NCBI GenBank assembly: GCA_903937385.1
Contig: CAIZZF010000025.1
Location: forward strand, 21,246-85,245
Direction of reading: 5' to 3'
Origin: an uncultured Holophagaceae bacterium
GTDB taxonomy: Bacteria > Acidobacteriota > Holophagae > Holophagales > Holophagaceae
DNA: 64,000 nucleotides
Shown: one piece after another, positions 1 through 7,536 of the stretch
Layout: the number at the start of each line of letters is the position of its first letter
Position numbering within the stretch: position 1 is the first letter of the stretch
Program-made: the position numbers and the translations under genes
Notes under the pieces: generated by a model
The model's database searches: none
Told to the model about the DNA's origin: nothing
What the model saw: the letters and a program-made list of their open reading frames with translations, nothing else

Positions 1-208
1 CCCGCAAGCACTTCTGGCTGCTGGTGGCCCGGCTGTAGTCGCGGTTCTCCTTGCCGAGGAACACGTCCTTGAACTGGATCATGCCTGAGTTCGTCCACAT
101 GACCGTGGGGTCGTCCGCGGGGCCGATCACCGCGCTGGAGGCCACGCGCCGGTGGCCCTGGTGCTCGAAGTACTGGAGAAAGCGCTGCCGGATCTCAGAG
201 GTTTTCAT
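1..208 (-). CDS. alaS: Alanyl-tRNA synthetase, N-terminal fragment (gene continues beyond the left edge)
   Basis: Alanyl-tRNA synthetase charges tRNA-Ala in the cytoplasm. Only the first 69 codons lie in the window. The visible protein begins [19 protein letters not shown], followed by [14 protein letters not shown] and [10 protein letters not shown]. This is the start of the class II catalytic domain, including the motif 1 region that is nearly invariant in AlaRS. The ATG at 208 gives the normal AlaRS N-terminus; the Shine-Dalgarno in front of it is weak. The gene lies 87 bp downstream of purH on the same strand, so read-through from purH is possible. The identification rests on family motif recognition. 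Confidence 0.93.
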   Translation of the reverse strand, partial: MKTSEIRQRFLQYFEHQGHRRVASSAVIGPADDPTVMWTNSGMIQFKDVFLGKENRDYSRATSSQKCLR

Positions 209-295
209 GGTGTTTCCAGGGGGTCAAACGATCGCTTGTAATGAAGAAACGCAGAGCGGGCAGTGCCCGCTCTGCGCGCGGGGGCCGGTAGAATC

Positions 296-1840
296 CTAAT
301 GCCGAAAGTGTCTCATTCCGGTGAAGAACAGCCAGACACCCAGCTTCTGGGCCGTGGCGATGACCTCGTTGTCGCGCAGACTGCCCCCGGGCTCCACCAC
401 GGCGGTGACGCCATGGCTGGCGGCCAGCTCGACGCCGTCCGGGAAGGGGAAGAAGGCGTCGCTGCCCAGGACCGCGCCCCGGGCCTTGTCGCCAGCCTTG
501 CGGCAGGCGATCTCGACCGAGTCCACGCGGCTCATCTGGCCCGCGCCAATGCCCACGGTGGCGCCGTCCTTCACCAGCACGATGGCGTTAGACTTCACGG
601 CCTTGGCCACCCGCTGGGCCAGCACCAGGTCCTCCGTCCGGGGCTTCACGCCCGGGCCGCTGGCCTTGATCTCCCACTCCTCGAAGGGCACGAAGGCATC
701 GTCCGCACGCTGTGCCAGGAAGCCGCCGCCGATGGACCGGATATCCAGGCCCTTGGCGCTCTGGGGCCATTGGTCGGGGGTCTGGAGGATGCGGAGCTGC
801 TTCTTGGTGGCGAACACCTCCAGGGCCTCGCCCGTGAAGGCGGGGGCCAGGATGACCTCCCAGAAGTTCTGGGCCATGACGCGGGCGACCTCGGCGCCCA
901 CGGGACGGTTGAAGGCCACGATGCCGCCGAAGGCGCTGATGGGATCCCCCGCCTGGGCGCGCATGAAGGCCTCCAGCGCGTGGGGACCCTGGCCCACGCC
1001 GCAGGGGTTGTTGTGCTTGACGATGACGCAGGCCGGGGCCAGAAACTGCCAGACCAGGCGGGCGCTGGCGTCGGCGTCGAGCAGGTTGTTGAAGCTGAGT
1101 TCCTTGCCCTGGTGCTGGAGGCAGGAGGCCATGCCCTCGACCTTGCAGCCGGGCTCCACATAGAAGGCCGCGGGCTGGTGGGGGTTCTCGCCGTAGCGCA
1201 GGCCCTGCTTCTGGACCAGGTTCAGGGCGAGGTGGTGGGGCAGCTCCGAGGCCTTGCCGGCCTTCAGCTCCCGCTCCATCCAGCCGGAGATGGCGGCATC
1301 GTAGGCGGCGGTCCGGCGGAAGGCCTCCAGGGCGCAGCGACGGCGGTCCTCCAGGCTCCAGGTGCCCGCCTGGAGCTTCTCCAGGAAGGGGCCGTACTGG
1401 TCCGGGTCCGTCAGAACCGTTACGGAGGCGTGGTTCTTGGAGGCGCTGCGGATCATGCTGGGGCCGCCGATGTCGATCTGCTCGATGGCCTCGGCGGCGG
1501 TGACGCCCTCGCGGGCGATGGTGGCCTCGAAGGGATAGAGGTTGATGATCACCAGGTCGATGGGCTCGATGCCCTGGGCCTTGGCGTCAGCGACATGGTC
1601 GGCCAGGTCGCGGCGGAACAGCAGACCGCCGTGGATGCGGGGATGCAGCGTCTTCACGCGGCCATCGAAGCACTCAGGAGCGCCGGTGTAGCTGGCGACT
1701 TCGATGGCTTCGAGCCGGGCTTCCTGGAGGGTGCGCAGGGTGCCGCCCGTGGCCAGGATCCGCCAGCCCTGGGCCAGCAGGCCCTCGGCCAGGGGAAGAA
1801 GCCCCGTCTTGTCGTAGACCGAGATCAATGCCGTTGGCAT
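296..1840 (-). CDS. purH: Bifunctional AICAR formyltransferase / IMP cyclohydrolase
   Basis: PurH performs the last two steps of purine synthesis in the cytosol: formylation of AICAR with 10-formyl-tetrahydrofolate, then ring closure to IMP. The 514-residue protein has the normal family length. The N-terminal cyclohydrolase (MGS-like) domain spans about residues 1-145 and contains KTLHPRIHGG at 63-72. The transformylase domain follows, with RYGENPHQ at 215-222 and KHNNPCG at 275-281, whose Lys-His pair is catalytic in the family. The start (MPTALISVYDKTG) matches PurH N-termini. It is transcribed toward alaS and is divergent from the small gene at 1956. No other purine gene is adjacent. Confidence 0.96.
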   Translation of the reverse strand: MPTALISVYDKTGLLPLAEGLLAQGWRILATGGTLRTLQEARLEAIEVASYTGAPECFDGRVKTLHPRIHGGLLFRRDLADHVADAKAQGIEPIDLVIINLYPFEATIAREGVTAAEAIEQIDIGGPSMIRSASKNHASVTVLTDPDQYGPFLEKLQAGTWSLEDRRRCALEAFRRTAAYDAAISGWMERELKAGKASELPHHLALNLVQKQGLRYGENPHQPAAFYVEPGCKVEGMASCLQHQGKELSFNNLLDADASARLVWQFLAPACVIVKHNNPCGVGQGPHALEAFMRAQAGDPISAFGGIVAFNRPVGAEVARVMAQNFWEVILAPAFTGEALEVFATKKQLRILQTPDQWPQSAKGLDIRSIGGGFLAQRADDAFVPFEEWEIKASGPGVKPRTEDLVLAQRVAKAVKSNAIVLVKDGATVGIGAGQMSRVDSVEIACRKAGDKARGAVLGSDAFFPFPDGVELAASHGVTAVVEPGGSLRDNEVIATAQKLGVWLFFTGMRHFRH

Positions 1841-1955
1841 GGCTGCCCCCTGAACCCTTTATTTTTCCATGCTTTCAGTGCTTCTGGATAGAGCGGGATG
1901 TCCAGGCTTGGGTTCGGGGGAATTTGACCGAATAGAGAAGGGATGGGAGGGGCCG

Positions 1956-2294
1956 ATGGATGTCCAGGTCGAGGTTCAGTTCACGGTCCAGCACACGCTG
2001 GAGCAGCTGAAGGCTGAATTCGTCAAGCGGGGCCATATCCCGGATTGGAAGACCCCGGAGGATGGCGGGGCCCCGGACCTGTTCTTCGAGACCCGGCTGG
2101 TGAGCCTCACCCTGTCCTCTGAAAAGGACCGCTCGGCCTGGTTTGTCTTCTCCCTGGAGGCCACTGGAGAGCTGCGCAAGCGGGTGGTCATCCCGAATGT
2201 GACTCCCGCCACAGTGAACCTGGATATCCCGGATCTGGAGGATTTCCTGGATTTCTGCCGGCAGTGCATGGTGGGCGCCGTCGGAAGGGGCTGA
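1956..2294 (+). CDS. Small conserved-looking hypothetical protein (112 aa)
   Basis: The family is not recognised. The chosen ATG follows a good ribosome-binding site (GGGAGGGG) and gives an acidic soluble protein beginning MDVQVEVQFTVQHTLEQLK. An upstream in-frame ATG at 1869 would add 29 residues of low-quality sequence without a clear ribosome-binding site. There is no signal peptide or membrane segment. Alternating hydrophobic residues around VSLTLSS and AWFVFSLEA suggest beta strands, and the C-terminal part (DIPDLEDFLDFCRQC) looks helical. It lies divergent from purH and about 100 bp upstream of the NuoG-like gene on the same strand, so the two may share a transcript. No function is proposed. 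Confidence 0.7.
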   Translation: MDVQVEVQFTVQHTLEQLKAEFVKRGHIPDWKTPEDGGAPDLFFETRLVSLTLSSEKDRSAWFVFSLEATGELRKRVVIPNVTPATVNLDIPDLEDFLDFCRQCMVGAVGRG

Positions 2295-2396
2295 GGAGTT
2301 GGTACGGAATAACCGTTGCCATCGCTGGCTCCCCCGAGGAACCGATCTTTACCTGCGAGGCATCAAGCCCCATTCTGGAAGCCCTGGAGTGGGCCC

Positions 2397-3845
2397 ATGC
2401 CGACGATCAAGATCAACGACGTTGAACTCAGCGTGAACCCCGGCACGCTGGTGCTGGACGCCTGCCGACAGGTGGGCATCGACATCCCCCACTACTGCTA
2501 TCACCCCGCGCTCACGCCGGTGGCCACCTGCCGCATGTGCCTGGTGGACATCAAGGGCCAGCCGAAGCTCGCCACGAGCTGCACCACCACGGTGCCCCCC
2601 GCGCCCAAGGACAAACCCGATGCGGTGGTGATGGAGGTCTTCACCAACACGCCCGCCGTGGCCGATGCCCGCGCCGGCGTGATGGAGTTCCTGCTCATCA
2701 ACCACCCGCTCGACTGCCCCATCTGCGACCAGGCCGGTGAGTGCAAGCTGCAGGACTACTCCTACAACTACGGCAGCGGCGACTCCCGGATGGTCGAGGC
2801 CAAGCGCCACTACCGCTATGAGGACCTGGGCGCCAAGATCGTCATCGACAAGAACCGCTGCATCCACTGCACCCGCTGCGTCCGCTTCACCCGCGAGATC
2901 AGCGGCGGCGGTGAGCTGACCGTGGCCAACCGGGGTTCCCGGCTGGAAGTCACCACCTTCTCCGGGCTGTCCCTGGACCAGAACCCCTTCGCGGGGAACG
3001 TGGTGGACCTCTGCCCCGTGGGCGCCCTCACCAGCCGCGACTTCCGGTTCCGCAAGCGGGTCTGGTATCTCAAGAGCGCGCCGTCCATCAGCCGCTGCTC
3101 GGCCCTGGGCAATCCCATCTGGATCGACCACGAGGGCAACAAGGCCTACCGCCTTCGTCCCCGCCCCACCGAGGGCAAGGAGACCACCCTCTTCATCACG
3201 GATGCCGAGCGCTACGCCTACGAGTTCCTCAACCGCTCGGGCGCCGCCCCCACCCCCCGTCTCAAGGGTGCCCCGGCCACGGCCGAAGCCATCCGCGAGG
3301 CCCTGCAGGCCGCGGGTCCCGTGGCGGTGATCGGCCAGGGCACCTTTGGCTGTGACACCGCCCAGCGCCTGGGTGAGCTGGCCTCCGCGCCCGAGCTGCG
3401 CTATGGCAGCGGCGACCGGACCCTCCCCATCCTGCTGCCCCGGTTCCAGACCAGTGCCGACGGCATCCTGAACCGCCGCGGCTTCACGGAGCGGGGCTTC
3501 CGCTTCGGGGCCCTCGAGGAACTGCTGGGCAAGGTGCAGCAGGGGGCGGTCAAGGCCGTGGTGCTGCTGCACGACGCCGCCTTCACCAGTGCCGCCGAGA
3601 CCGCGCTGCTGGGCCAGATCCTCCAGGCCGCGCCGTTCAGCCTGGCCCTGGAAGTGGCGCCCTCGGACCTGGGCCTCCAGGCCTCCGCCTGGCTGCCCAT
3701 CACAAACCACGCCGAGGAGAGCGACTTCATCGTCAACCACGACGGCGAGCTGCGCCGCTACCAGAAGGCCCTGCAGGCGCCCAAGGGCGTTCGCACCGTA
3801 TCGGCCTGGGTGAAGGAACTCGTGGCGGTTCCCGCCCTGGCCTAG
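2397..3845 (+). CDS. nuoG: NuoG-like iron-sulfur subunit of NADH-quinone oxidoreductase (short form)
   Basis: NuoG carries electrons between FeS clusters in the peripheral arm of complex I. The start at 2397 gives MPTIKINDVELSV, directly opening the [2Fe-2S] domain. Three cluster sites are complete: C34-x10-C45-x2-C48-x13-C62 (N1b), H103-x3-C107-x2-C110-x5-C116 (N5), and C155-x2-C158-x2-C161 with C206 in the CPVGAL loop (N4). At the optional N7 position only C234 is present. The C-terminal molybdopterin-like part is short, so the 482-residue protein is well below the usual 700-900. No other nuo gene flanks it, and a terminator follows. It could instead be an FeS subunit of another NAD-linked oxidoreductase. 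Confidence 0.85.
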   Translation: MPTIKINDVELSVNPGTLVLDACRQVGIDIPHYCYHPALTPVATCRMCLVDIKGQPKLATSCTTTVPPAPKDKPDAVVMEVFTNTPAVADARAGVMEFLLINHPLDCPICDQAGECKLQDYSYNYGSGDSRMVEAKRHYRYEDLGAKIVIDKNRCIHCTRCVRFTREISGGGELTVANRGSRLEVTTFSGLSLDQNPFAGNVVDLCPVGALTSRDFRFRKRVWYLKSAPSISRCSALGNPIWIDHEGNKAYRLRPRPTEGKETTLFITDAERYAYEFLNRSGAAPTPRLKGAPATAEAIREALQAAGPVAVIGQGTFGCDTAQRLGELASAPELRYGSGDRTLPILLPRFQTSADGILNRRGFTERGFRFGALEELLGKVQQGAVKAVVLLHDAAFTSAAETALLGQILQAAPFSLALEVAPSDLGLQASAWLPITNHAEESDFIVNHDGELRRYQKALQAPKGVRTVSAWVKELVAVPALA

Positions 3846-3862
3846 CCCCGCATCAAACACAC

Positions 3863-3897
3863 ATGAAAAACGGGCGCCGCTGGCGCCCGTTTTTCAT
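3863..3897. terminator. Bidirectional intrinsic terminator between the NuoG-like gene and the lipoprotein gene
   Basis: A perfect 16-bp stem (3863-3878 with 3882-3897) closes a 3-nt loop. The stem has a GC-rich core flanked by five A on one side and five T on the other. It lies between two convergent genes and can end transcription from both strands. Confidence 0.9.
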
Positions 3898-3917
3898 CCT
3901 GGAACAGTGGTTCGCGG

Positions 3918-4697
3918 CTACTTCTTCTGGACCTTGGCATCCTCGATGATCATCGAGTAGGTGTAGCCCGCACCGAAGTCCTTGTCCGTGGCCACGGTGC
4001 CCTTGGCGGTCACCACATCACCCTTGGCGGCCCCGTCCATGCTGGTCACCGTGATGTCGTTCGTGCCCTTGCCGGCATCGCCGCTGCCGTCCTGGAGGTG
4101 CATCCAGTTCTTGCCCATGACGCCGGCGCTGTAGCGCACGACCTTGCCGCGGACGGTGACAGTCTTGCCCTTGAGGCTGCCCTTCTGGGCCCAGATCTCC
4201 GCCACGGTGCGCGCATCCGAGCCACTGGCCTTGTCGACCTTGCCCACCTCGATGGTCGCCGTGGTGTTGGCCACTTGGGCGTGGGGGTTGGCGCCGGGGG
4301 CGGGGGCTGCCGCGGCGGGGGTCGCGGGCGCGCCACCGGCAGGGGCCAGGTTGCCGAAGTAGATCTCGGGGAAGGTGCGCTTCAGGGTCTTGGACTCGAA
4401 GTTGTTCATGAGCATGGCGGAGGCGAGAGTGACCTCGGCGCCCTTCTCGATCTTGGCTTCGGGCACGGCGGCCCAGACCTCGCCCTTGGCGGTCTTGAGG
4501 CGCAGGTAGCAGTAGGGGGAGGCATCGATGCGCTCGAGCACCGTGCCGGTGATGGCATCGGCGCCTGCGGGAGCGGCAGGGGTGGCGGTCCCGGACTGGG
4601 TGGGGGCGGCCACGACGGCATCGGAGCCCTTGGATTTGCAAGACTGGAGGCCGAGGATGGCCGCCGCTGCGAGCAGAACTGGAACGAAAACGCGCAT
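3918..4697 (-). CDS. Putative lipoprotein with two OB-fold-like domains
   Basis: The 259-residue protein starts with a lipoprotein signal: a hydrophobic run, then L17-Q18-S19-C20. Mature Cys20 would be lipidated and the protein exported. An Ala/Pro/Thr-rich linker follows. One beta-rich domain covers about residues 48-115 (ITGTVLERIDAS...YCYLRLKT), and a second Ala/Pro linker leads to a C-terminal domain. That domain has the pattern SLKGKTVTVRGKVV...WMHLQDGSG...ITVTS...VVTAKGTV, which resembles the OB-fold of the nucleic-acid-binding tRNA-anti type. The first domain may be a related fold. The gene ends at the shared terminator. The role is unknown; the OB assignment is by eye. Confidence 0.75.
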   Translation of the reverse strand: MRVFVPVLLAAAAILGLQSCKSKGSDAVVAAPTQSGTATPAAPAGADAITGTVLERIDASPYCYLRLKTAKGEVWAAVPEAKIEKGAEVTLASAMLMNNFESKTLKRTFPEIYFGNLAPAGGAPATPAAAAPAPGANPHAQVANTTATIEVGKVDKASGSDARTVAEIWAQKGSLKGKTVTVRGKVVRYSAGVMGKNWMHLQDGSGDAGKGTNDITVTSMDGAAKGDVVTAKGTVATDKDFGAGYTYSMIIEDAKVQKK

Positions 4698-4803
4698 GAG
4701 TCAAACTCCTAGAAGGAACAGGGGACAGATCGGTCGGCCCTGAGCTCGGATCAATCATCCCATATCAGAGCGCAAAGGCGCAGGGGGCAGGGCTCAGGCG
4801 TGA

Positions 4804-5760
4804 TCAAGTCCCGCTGCGGGCCGGATCATCCCAGAAGGGATAGAAGCAGTACCACTGGCTGGGGTGCCGCCGGAGCAGGGCCTCCAGGTCGGCCACATAG
4901 GTCCGCATGCCCGCTTCGATGGCCGCCATGCGCTCGCCCCGGGCGCCCCGGATGGTGAGGGGTTCCCCGAAGCTGGCGTGGAACCGGCGCTCCTCATCTG
5001 TGTAGAGGAAGGTGGTGACGATGGGTGCGCCGGTCATGGCGGAGAGCTCCCAGGGGCCCCGGGGGAAGGGGACCTCCCGCCCGAAGAAGGGCATGGGCAG
5101 GCCGTTCAGACTGAAGTCCCGGTCCCCCTGCATGCCCACCATGGCGCCTTCCCGCAGCAGCTTTACCAGGGGCAGGGTGGAGAACCCGACGCCGTCCACA
5201 GGGACCCCCACCACGCCGCCCTGGGCGCGCAGCTGCTCCCGCAGTCGCTCCACGGCCTCGAAGCGGTCGGGCTTGTAGACGGCGTGGACCTTCAGGTCCC
5301 GGGAGCGGAGCAGGATGCCCCCCAGCTCGAAGTTGCCCGCGTGGGCGGTGAGCAGGATGACCCCCCGGCCCTGGGCGATGGCCGCGTCCAGGCGCTCCAG
5401 GCCCTCGATGCTGGCGAACTGGGCCAGGGCTTCCTCGACGGGGCGCTGGCCGTAAAAGAAGAAGTCCACCCAGGCCCGGGCATGCTGGCGCACCATCTCC
5501 CGGGACACCCGGTCCACTTCCGGATGGTTGGGGCCCCGGCCCAGCACCCGGGCGGTGTTGCCCAGGATGGCGTCCAGGTACTTGGGCCGCAGCGTCAGGA
5601 ACGCGTTGGCGATCTGGTCGGCGACATCGTGGGCGCGCTCCCGCCGGGCGAAGGTGCGGGCCGCGACATGGAACAGCGGGAACAGGGAACCGAAGACTGC
5701 CTGGTAGAGCAGGCCCAGGACCCTGGACTCAGACTGCATGCGGTCCTGCATCAGCGCCAC
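4804..5760 (-). CDS. Lipid A biosynthesis-type lysophospholipid acyltransferase (LpxL/HtrB family)
   Basis: Members transfer an acyl chain from acyl-ACP to a lipid A precursor or lysophospholipid at the inner membrane. The 318-residue protein has the LpxL-family catalytic motif H140-AGNFE145 (the family's HxxxxD/E signature), GDRD at 212-215, and FFGREVPFPRG around 225-235, the usual acceptor-side motif. The N-terminus (LLYQAVFGSLFPLFHVAA) is hydrophobic and may anchor it to the membrane. The ATG overlaps the 3' end of rsgA by 10 bp, so the two genes are probably translationally coupled. The acyl substrate cannot be told from sequence. The family call is firm; the lipid A role is likely because other LPS genes are present. 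Confidence 0.85.
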   Translation of the reverse strand: MALMQDRMQSESRVLGLLYQAVFGSLFPLFHVAARTFARRERAHDVADQIANAFLTLRPKYLDAILGNTARVLGRGPNHPEVDRVSREMVRQHARAWVDFFFYGQRPVEEALAQFASIEGLERLDAAIAQGRGVILLTAHAGNFELGGILLRSRDLKVHAVYKPDRFEAVERLREQLRAQGGVVGVPVDGVGFSTLPLVKLLREGAMVGMQGDRDFSLNGLPMPFFGREVPFPRGPWELSAMTGAPIVTTFLYTDEERRFHASFGEPLTIRGARGERMAAIEAGMRTYVADLEALLRRHPSQWYCFYPFWDDPARSGT

Positions 5761-6869
5761 ACGTTTTGGTTGGGGTTGCGAGTATCCATTTCCAGCCAGA
5801 GCCGCTGGAGGCTCTGCAGGCGCTCCGGGTAAGCCAGCTCCAGGCGGTCCAGGGTCTCGTCGTCCTCGGGATCGAAGGCGCAGGGCTCTTCCAGCACTTC
5901 GGCGGGGAACTCAGGGAAGACCTGGGCCAGCAGGGCCCGGTCGAAGCCCCGCACGCTGAGGGTGCGGATGCCTGGCGTGTCCACGAGGATCCCGCCGTCG
6001 GCGCCCTCCGCCTGGGCCAGGGGCAGCCAGCGGGCCGCGGTGGTGGTCTGTTTGCCGGTGCCGAACTTGGTGAGGGTACCGGTCTTCAGGACCGAGTCGG
6101 GGCGCAGGGCGTTCACCAGGGTGCTCTTGCCGACCCCGCTGTGGCCCAGTAGCACCACCACGCGGTCCCGCAGCAGCGCGCGCAGAGGCTCGATGCCCTC
6201 GCCCTTCAGGGCCGAGGTCTCATGGATGGCGACGCCCTGCTCCCGGAGGGGATCAAGTTCGGGCAGGGTGTCCTTCTTGGCGGCCCGGTCCCGCTTGGTG
6301 ATCAGGATGCGGAAGGTGAGGCCGGCGTCCAGGGCCAGCAGCTGGGCCCGCTCCAGGAGGCCCGGCCGCAGGGGCGGGTCCACCACGGCGGCGCAGATCC
6401 ACAGCTCGTCGGCGTTGGCGCAGATGAGCTGCCAGGGCTCGCGGTCATCGCTGCCGCCCCGCTTGAGCAGCGACTTTCGCGGCATCACGGCCACGACCTG
6501 GCCCTGGGGCCGCTTGGCATCCGTGGCCTCCACGGGCATGGGGGCATAGCGCACCCGGTCTCCGCAGACCAGGTGGACCCCCTTGAGCTTGCCCCCCAGG
6601 GTGGCGCAGAGGACCGAGTGATCGGCGAGCTCCAGGTCCACCCACTGGCTGTGGCGCTGGATCAGCGTGGCCTCGGGGAGGTGCAGCCAGGGTGTGGGGT
6701 CTGGCAGGCGCAGCAGGGCCTGGGCATCGTGGGCTTCGATGCCGGTCTCGAGCCGCTCCGCCCGCCGCTGGCGCCGCTTGCTGTCCGTGGCCCGCTCGCC
6801 GGAGTAGACCTCCCGGTGGTCCAGATCCTGAGCCTCCCGGCTCTGGCCCAGGCGGAACTTGCGGGACAT
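5751..6869 (-). CDS. rsgA: Ribosome small-subunit-dependent GTPase RsgA, without the usual zinc motif
   Basis: RsgA is a circularly permuted GTPase that checks late 30S subunit maturation. The 372-residue protein has an N-terminal OB-like region (about 65-135), G4 TKRD at 191-194, G1 GHSGVGKS at 242-249, the switch region TGKQTTTAARW, and G3 DTPG at 297-300. The G4-G1-G3 order confirms the permutation. The C-terminal zinc knuckle normally reads C-x4/5-C-x-H-x5-C. Here it is reduced to a single Cys330 in EEPCAFDPEDDE, with the remaining ligands absent. A basic N-terminal extension (about 45 residues) precedes the OB domain. It is followed by the LpxL-like gene with a 10-bp overlap. Confidence 0.92.
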   Translation of the reverse strand: MSRKFRLGQSREAQDLDHREVYSGERATDSKRRQRRAERLETGIEAHDAQALLRLPDPTPWLHLPEATLIQRHSQWVDLELADHSVLCATLGGKLKGVHLVCGDRVRYAPMPVEATDAKRPQGQVVAVMPRKSLLKRGGSDDREPWQLICANADELWICAAVVDPPLRPGLLERAQLLALDAGLTFRILITKRDRAAKKDTLPELDPLREQGVAIHETSALKGEGIEPLRALLRDRVVVLLGHSGVGKSTLVNALRPDSVLKTGTLTKFGTGKQTTTAARWLPLAQAEGADGGILVDTPGIRTLSVRGFDRALLAQVFPEFPAEVLEEPCAFDPEDDETLDRLELAYPERLQSLQRLWLEMDTRNPNQNVWR

Positions 6870-6885
6870 CAGGCGGCCAGGGACA

Positions 6886-7461
6886 TCAGGCTCGGCCCGC
6901 GAACTCGCCGGTCTCGGTGCTGACCTTCACCTTCTCGCCCTCCTTGATGAAGAGGGGCACCTTGATCTCGATGCCGGTCTCCAGCTTGGCGGGCTTGGTG
7001 ACGTTGCCACTGGCCGTGTCGCCGCGGGCGCCGGGCTCCGTGTAGGTGATGGTCAGCTCCACCTGGGTGGGCATCTGCAGGCCGATGGGGTTGCCATTGA
7101 ACTTCTGGATCTGCACCATGAGGCCCTCGGTGAGGTAGTCCAGGGCGTCGCCGAGGAGGTCCGGGCCGAGGGTGTGGGTCTCGTAGGTCTCCTGGTCCAT
7201 GAAGTGGGAGCCCTCTTTATCGCTGTAGAGGTAGCTGGAGTCCTGGAGGACGAGATCCGGCTCCTTGAACTTGTCGCCGGCCTTGAAGGTCTTGTCGAAG
7301 ACGGCCCGGGTCAGCAGGTTCCGCATCTTGATGCGAACCAGGGTCTGCCCGCCCCGGGCTGTGGGGGTCGAAATCTCCACGTCCAGGCAGTGATAGGGGG
7401 TGTCCTCGAGTTCGAAGAACATCTTGCGCTTGATCTCGATGGCTTCGAGCAGGGCGGCCAT
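6886..7461 (-). CDS. efp: Elongation factor P-like protein with a YeiP/EfpL-type loop
   Basis: EF-P proteins bind between the P and E sites and relieve ribosome stalling at polyproline and related motifs. The 191-residue protein has the three-domain EF-P layout: an N-terminal KOW-like domain, a middle OB domain (YLYSDKEGSHFMDQETYE) and a C-terminal OB domain ending GEFAGRA. The tip loop reads STPTARGGQTL. It matches the YeiP/EfpL loop (SPTARGAATL in E. coli, from memory) rather than the PGKG loop of canonical EF-P, whose Lys/Arg is modified. The start was set at 7461 because it gives the family N-terminus; longer readings add unrelated sequence. It lies 16 bp upstream of rsgA. Confidence 0.9.
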   Translation of the reverse strand: MAALLEAIEIKRKMFFELEDTPYHCLDVEISTPTARGGQTLVRIKMRNLLTRAVFDKTFKAGDKFKEPDLVLQDSSYLYSDKEGSHFMDQETYETHTLGPDLLGDALDYLTEGLMVQIQKFNGNPIGLQMPTQVELTITYTEPGARGDTASGNVTKPAKLETGIEIKVPLFIKEGEKVKVSTETGEFAGRA

Positions 7462-7521
7462 GGGAACTCCAGTGGGTCGAATCCTCGATTCTACCTCGAC
7501 TCCGGGAGGCGGTCTCGCGGT

Positions 7522-7527
7522 TAGAAT
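7522..7527 (+). promoter_or_regulatory. Possible -10 element implying a leaderless or near-leaderless kinase transcript
   Basis: TAGAAT, one base off the TATAAT consensus, ends 9 nt before the kinase ATG at 7537. The short sequence between them has no Shine-Dalgarno. If the element is used, transcription would start at or within a few bases of the start codon. No convincing -35 is seen. Confidence 0.35.
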
Positions 7528-7536
7528 CTCAGTTCC

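Noticed and set aside
2397..3845. The NuoG-like gene as a frameshifted full-length nuoG
   Set aside because: The frame is open to a clean stop directly before a strong terminator, and no further molybdopterin-domain sequence is found downstream in any frame.
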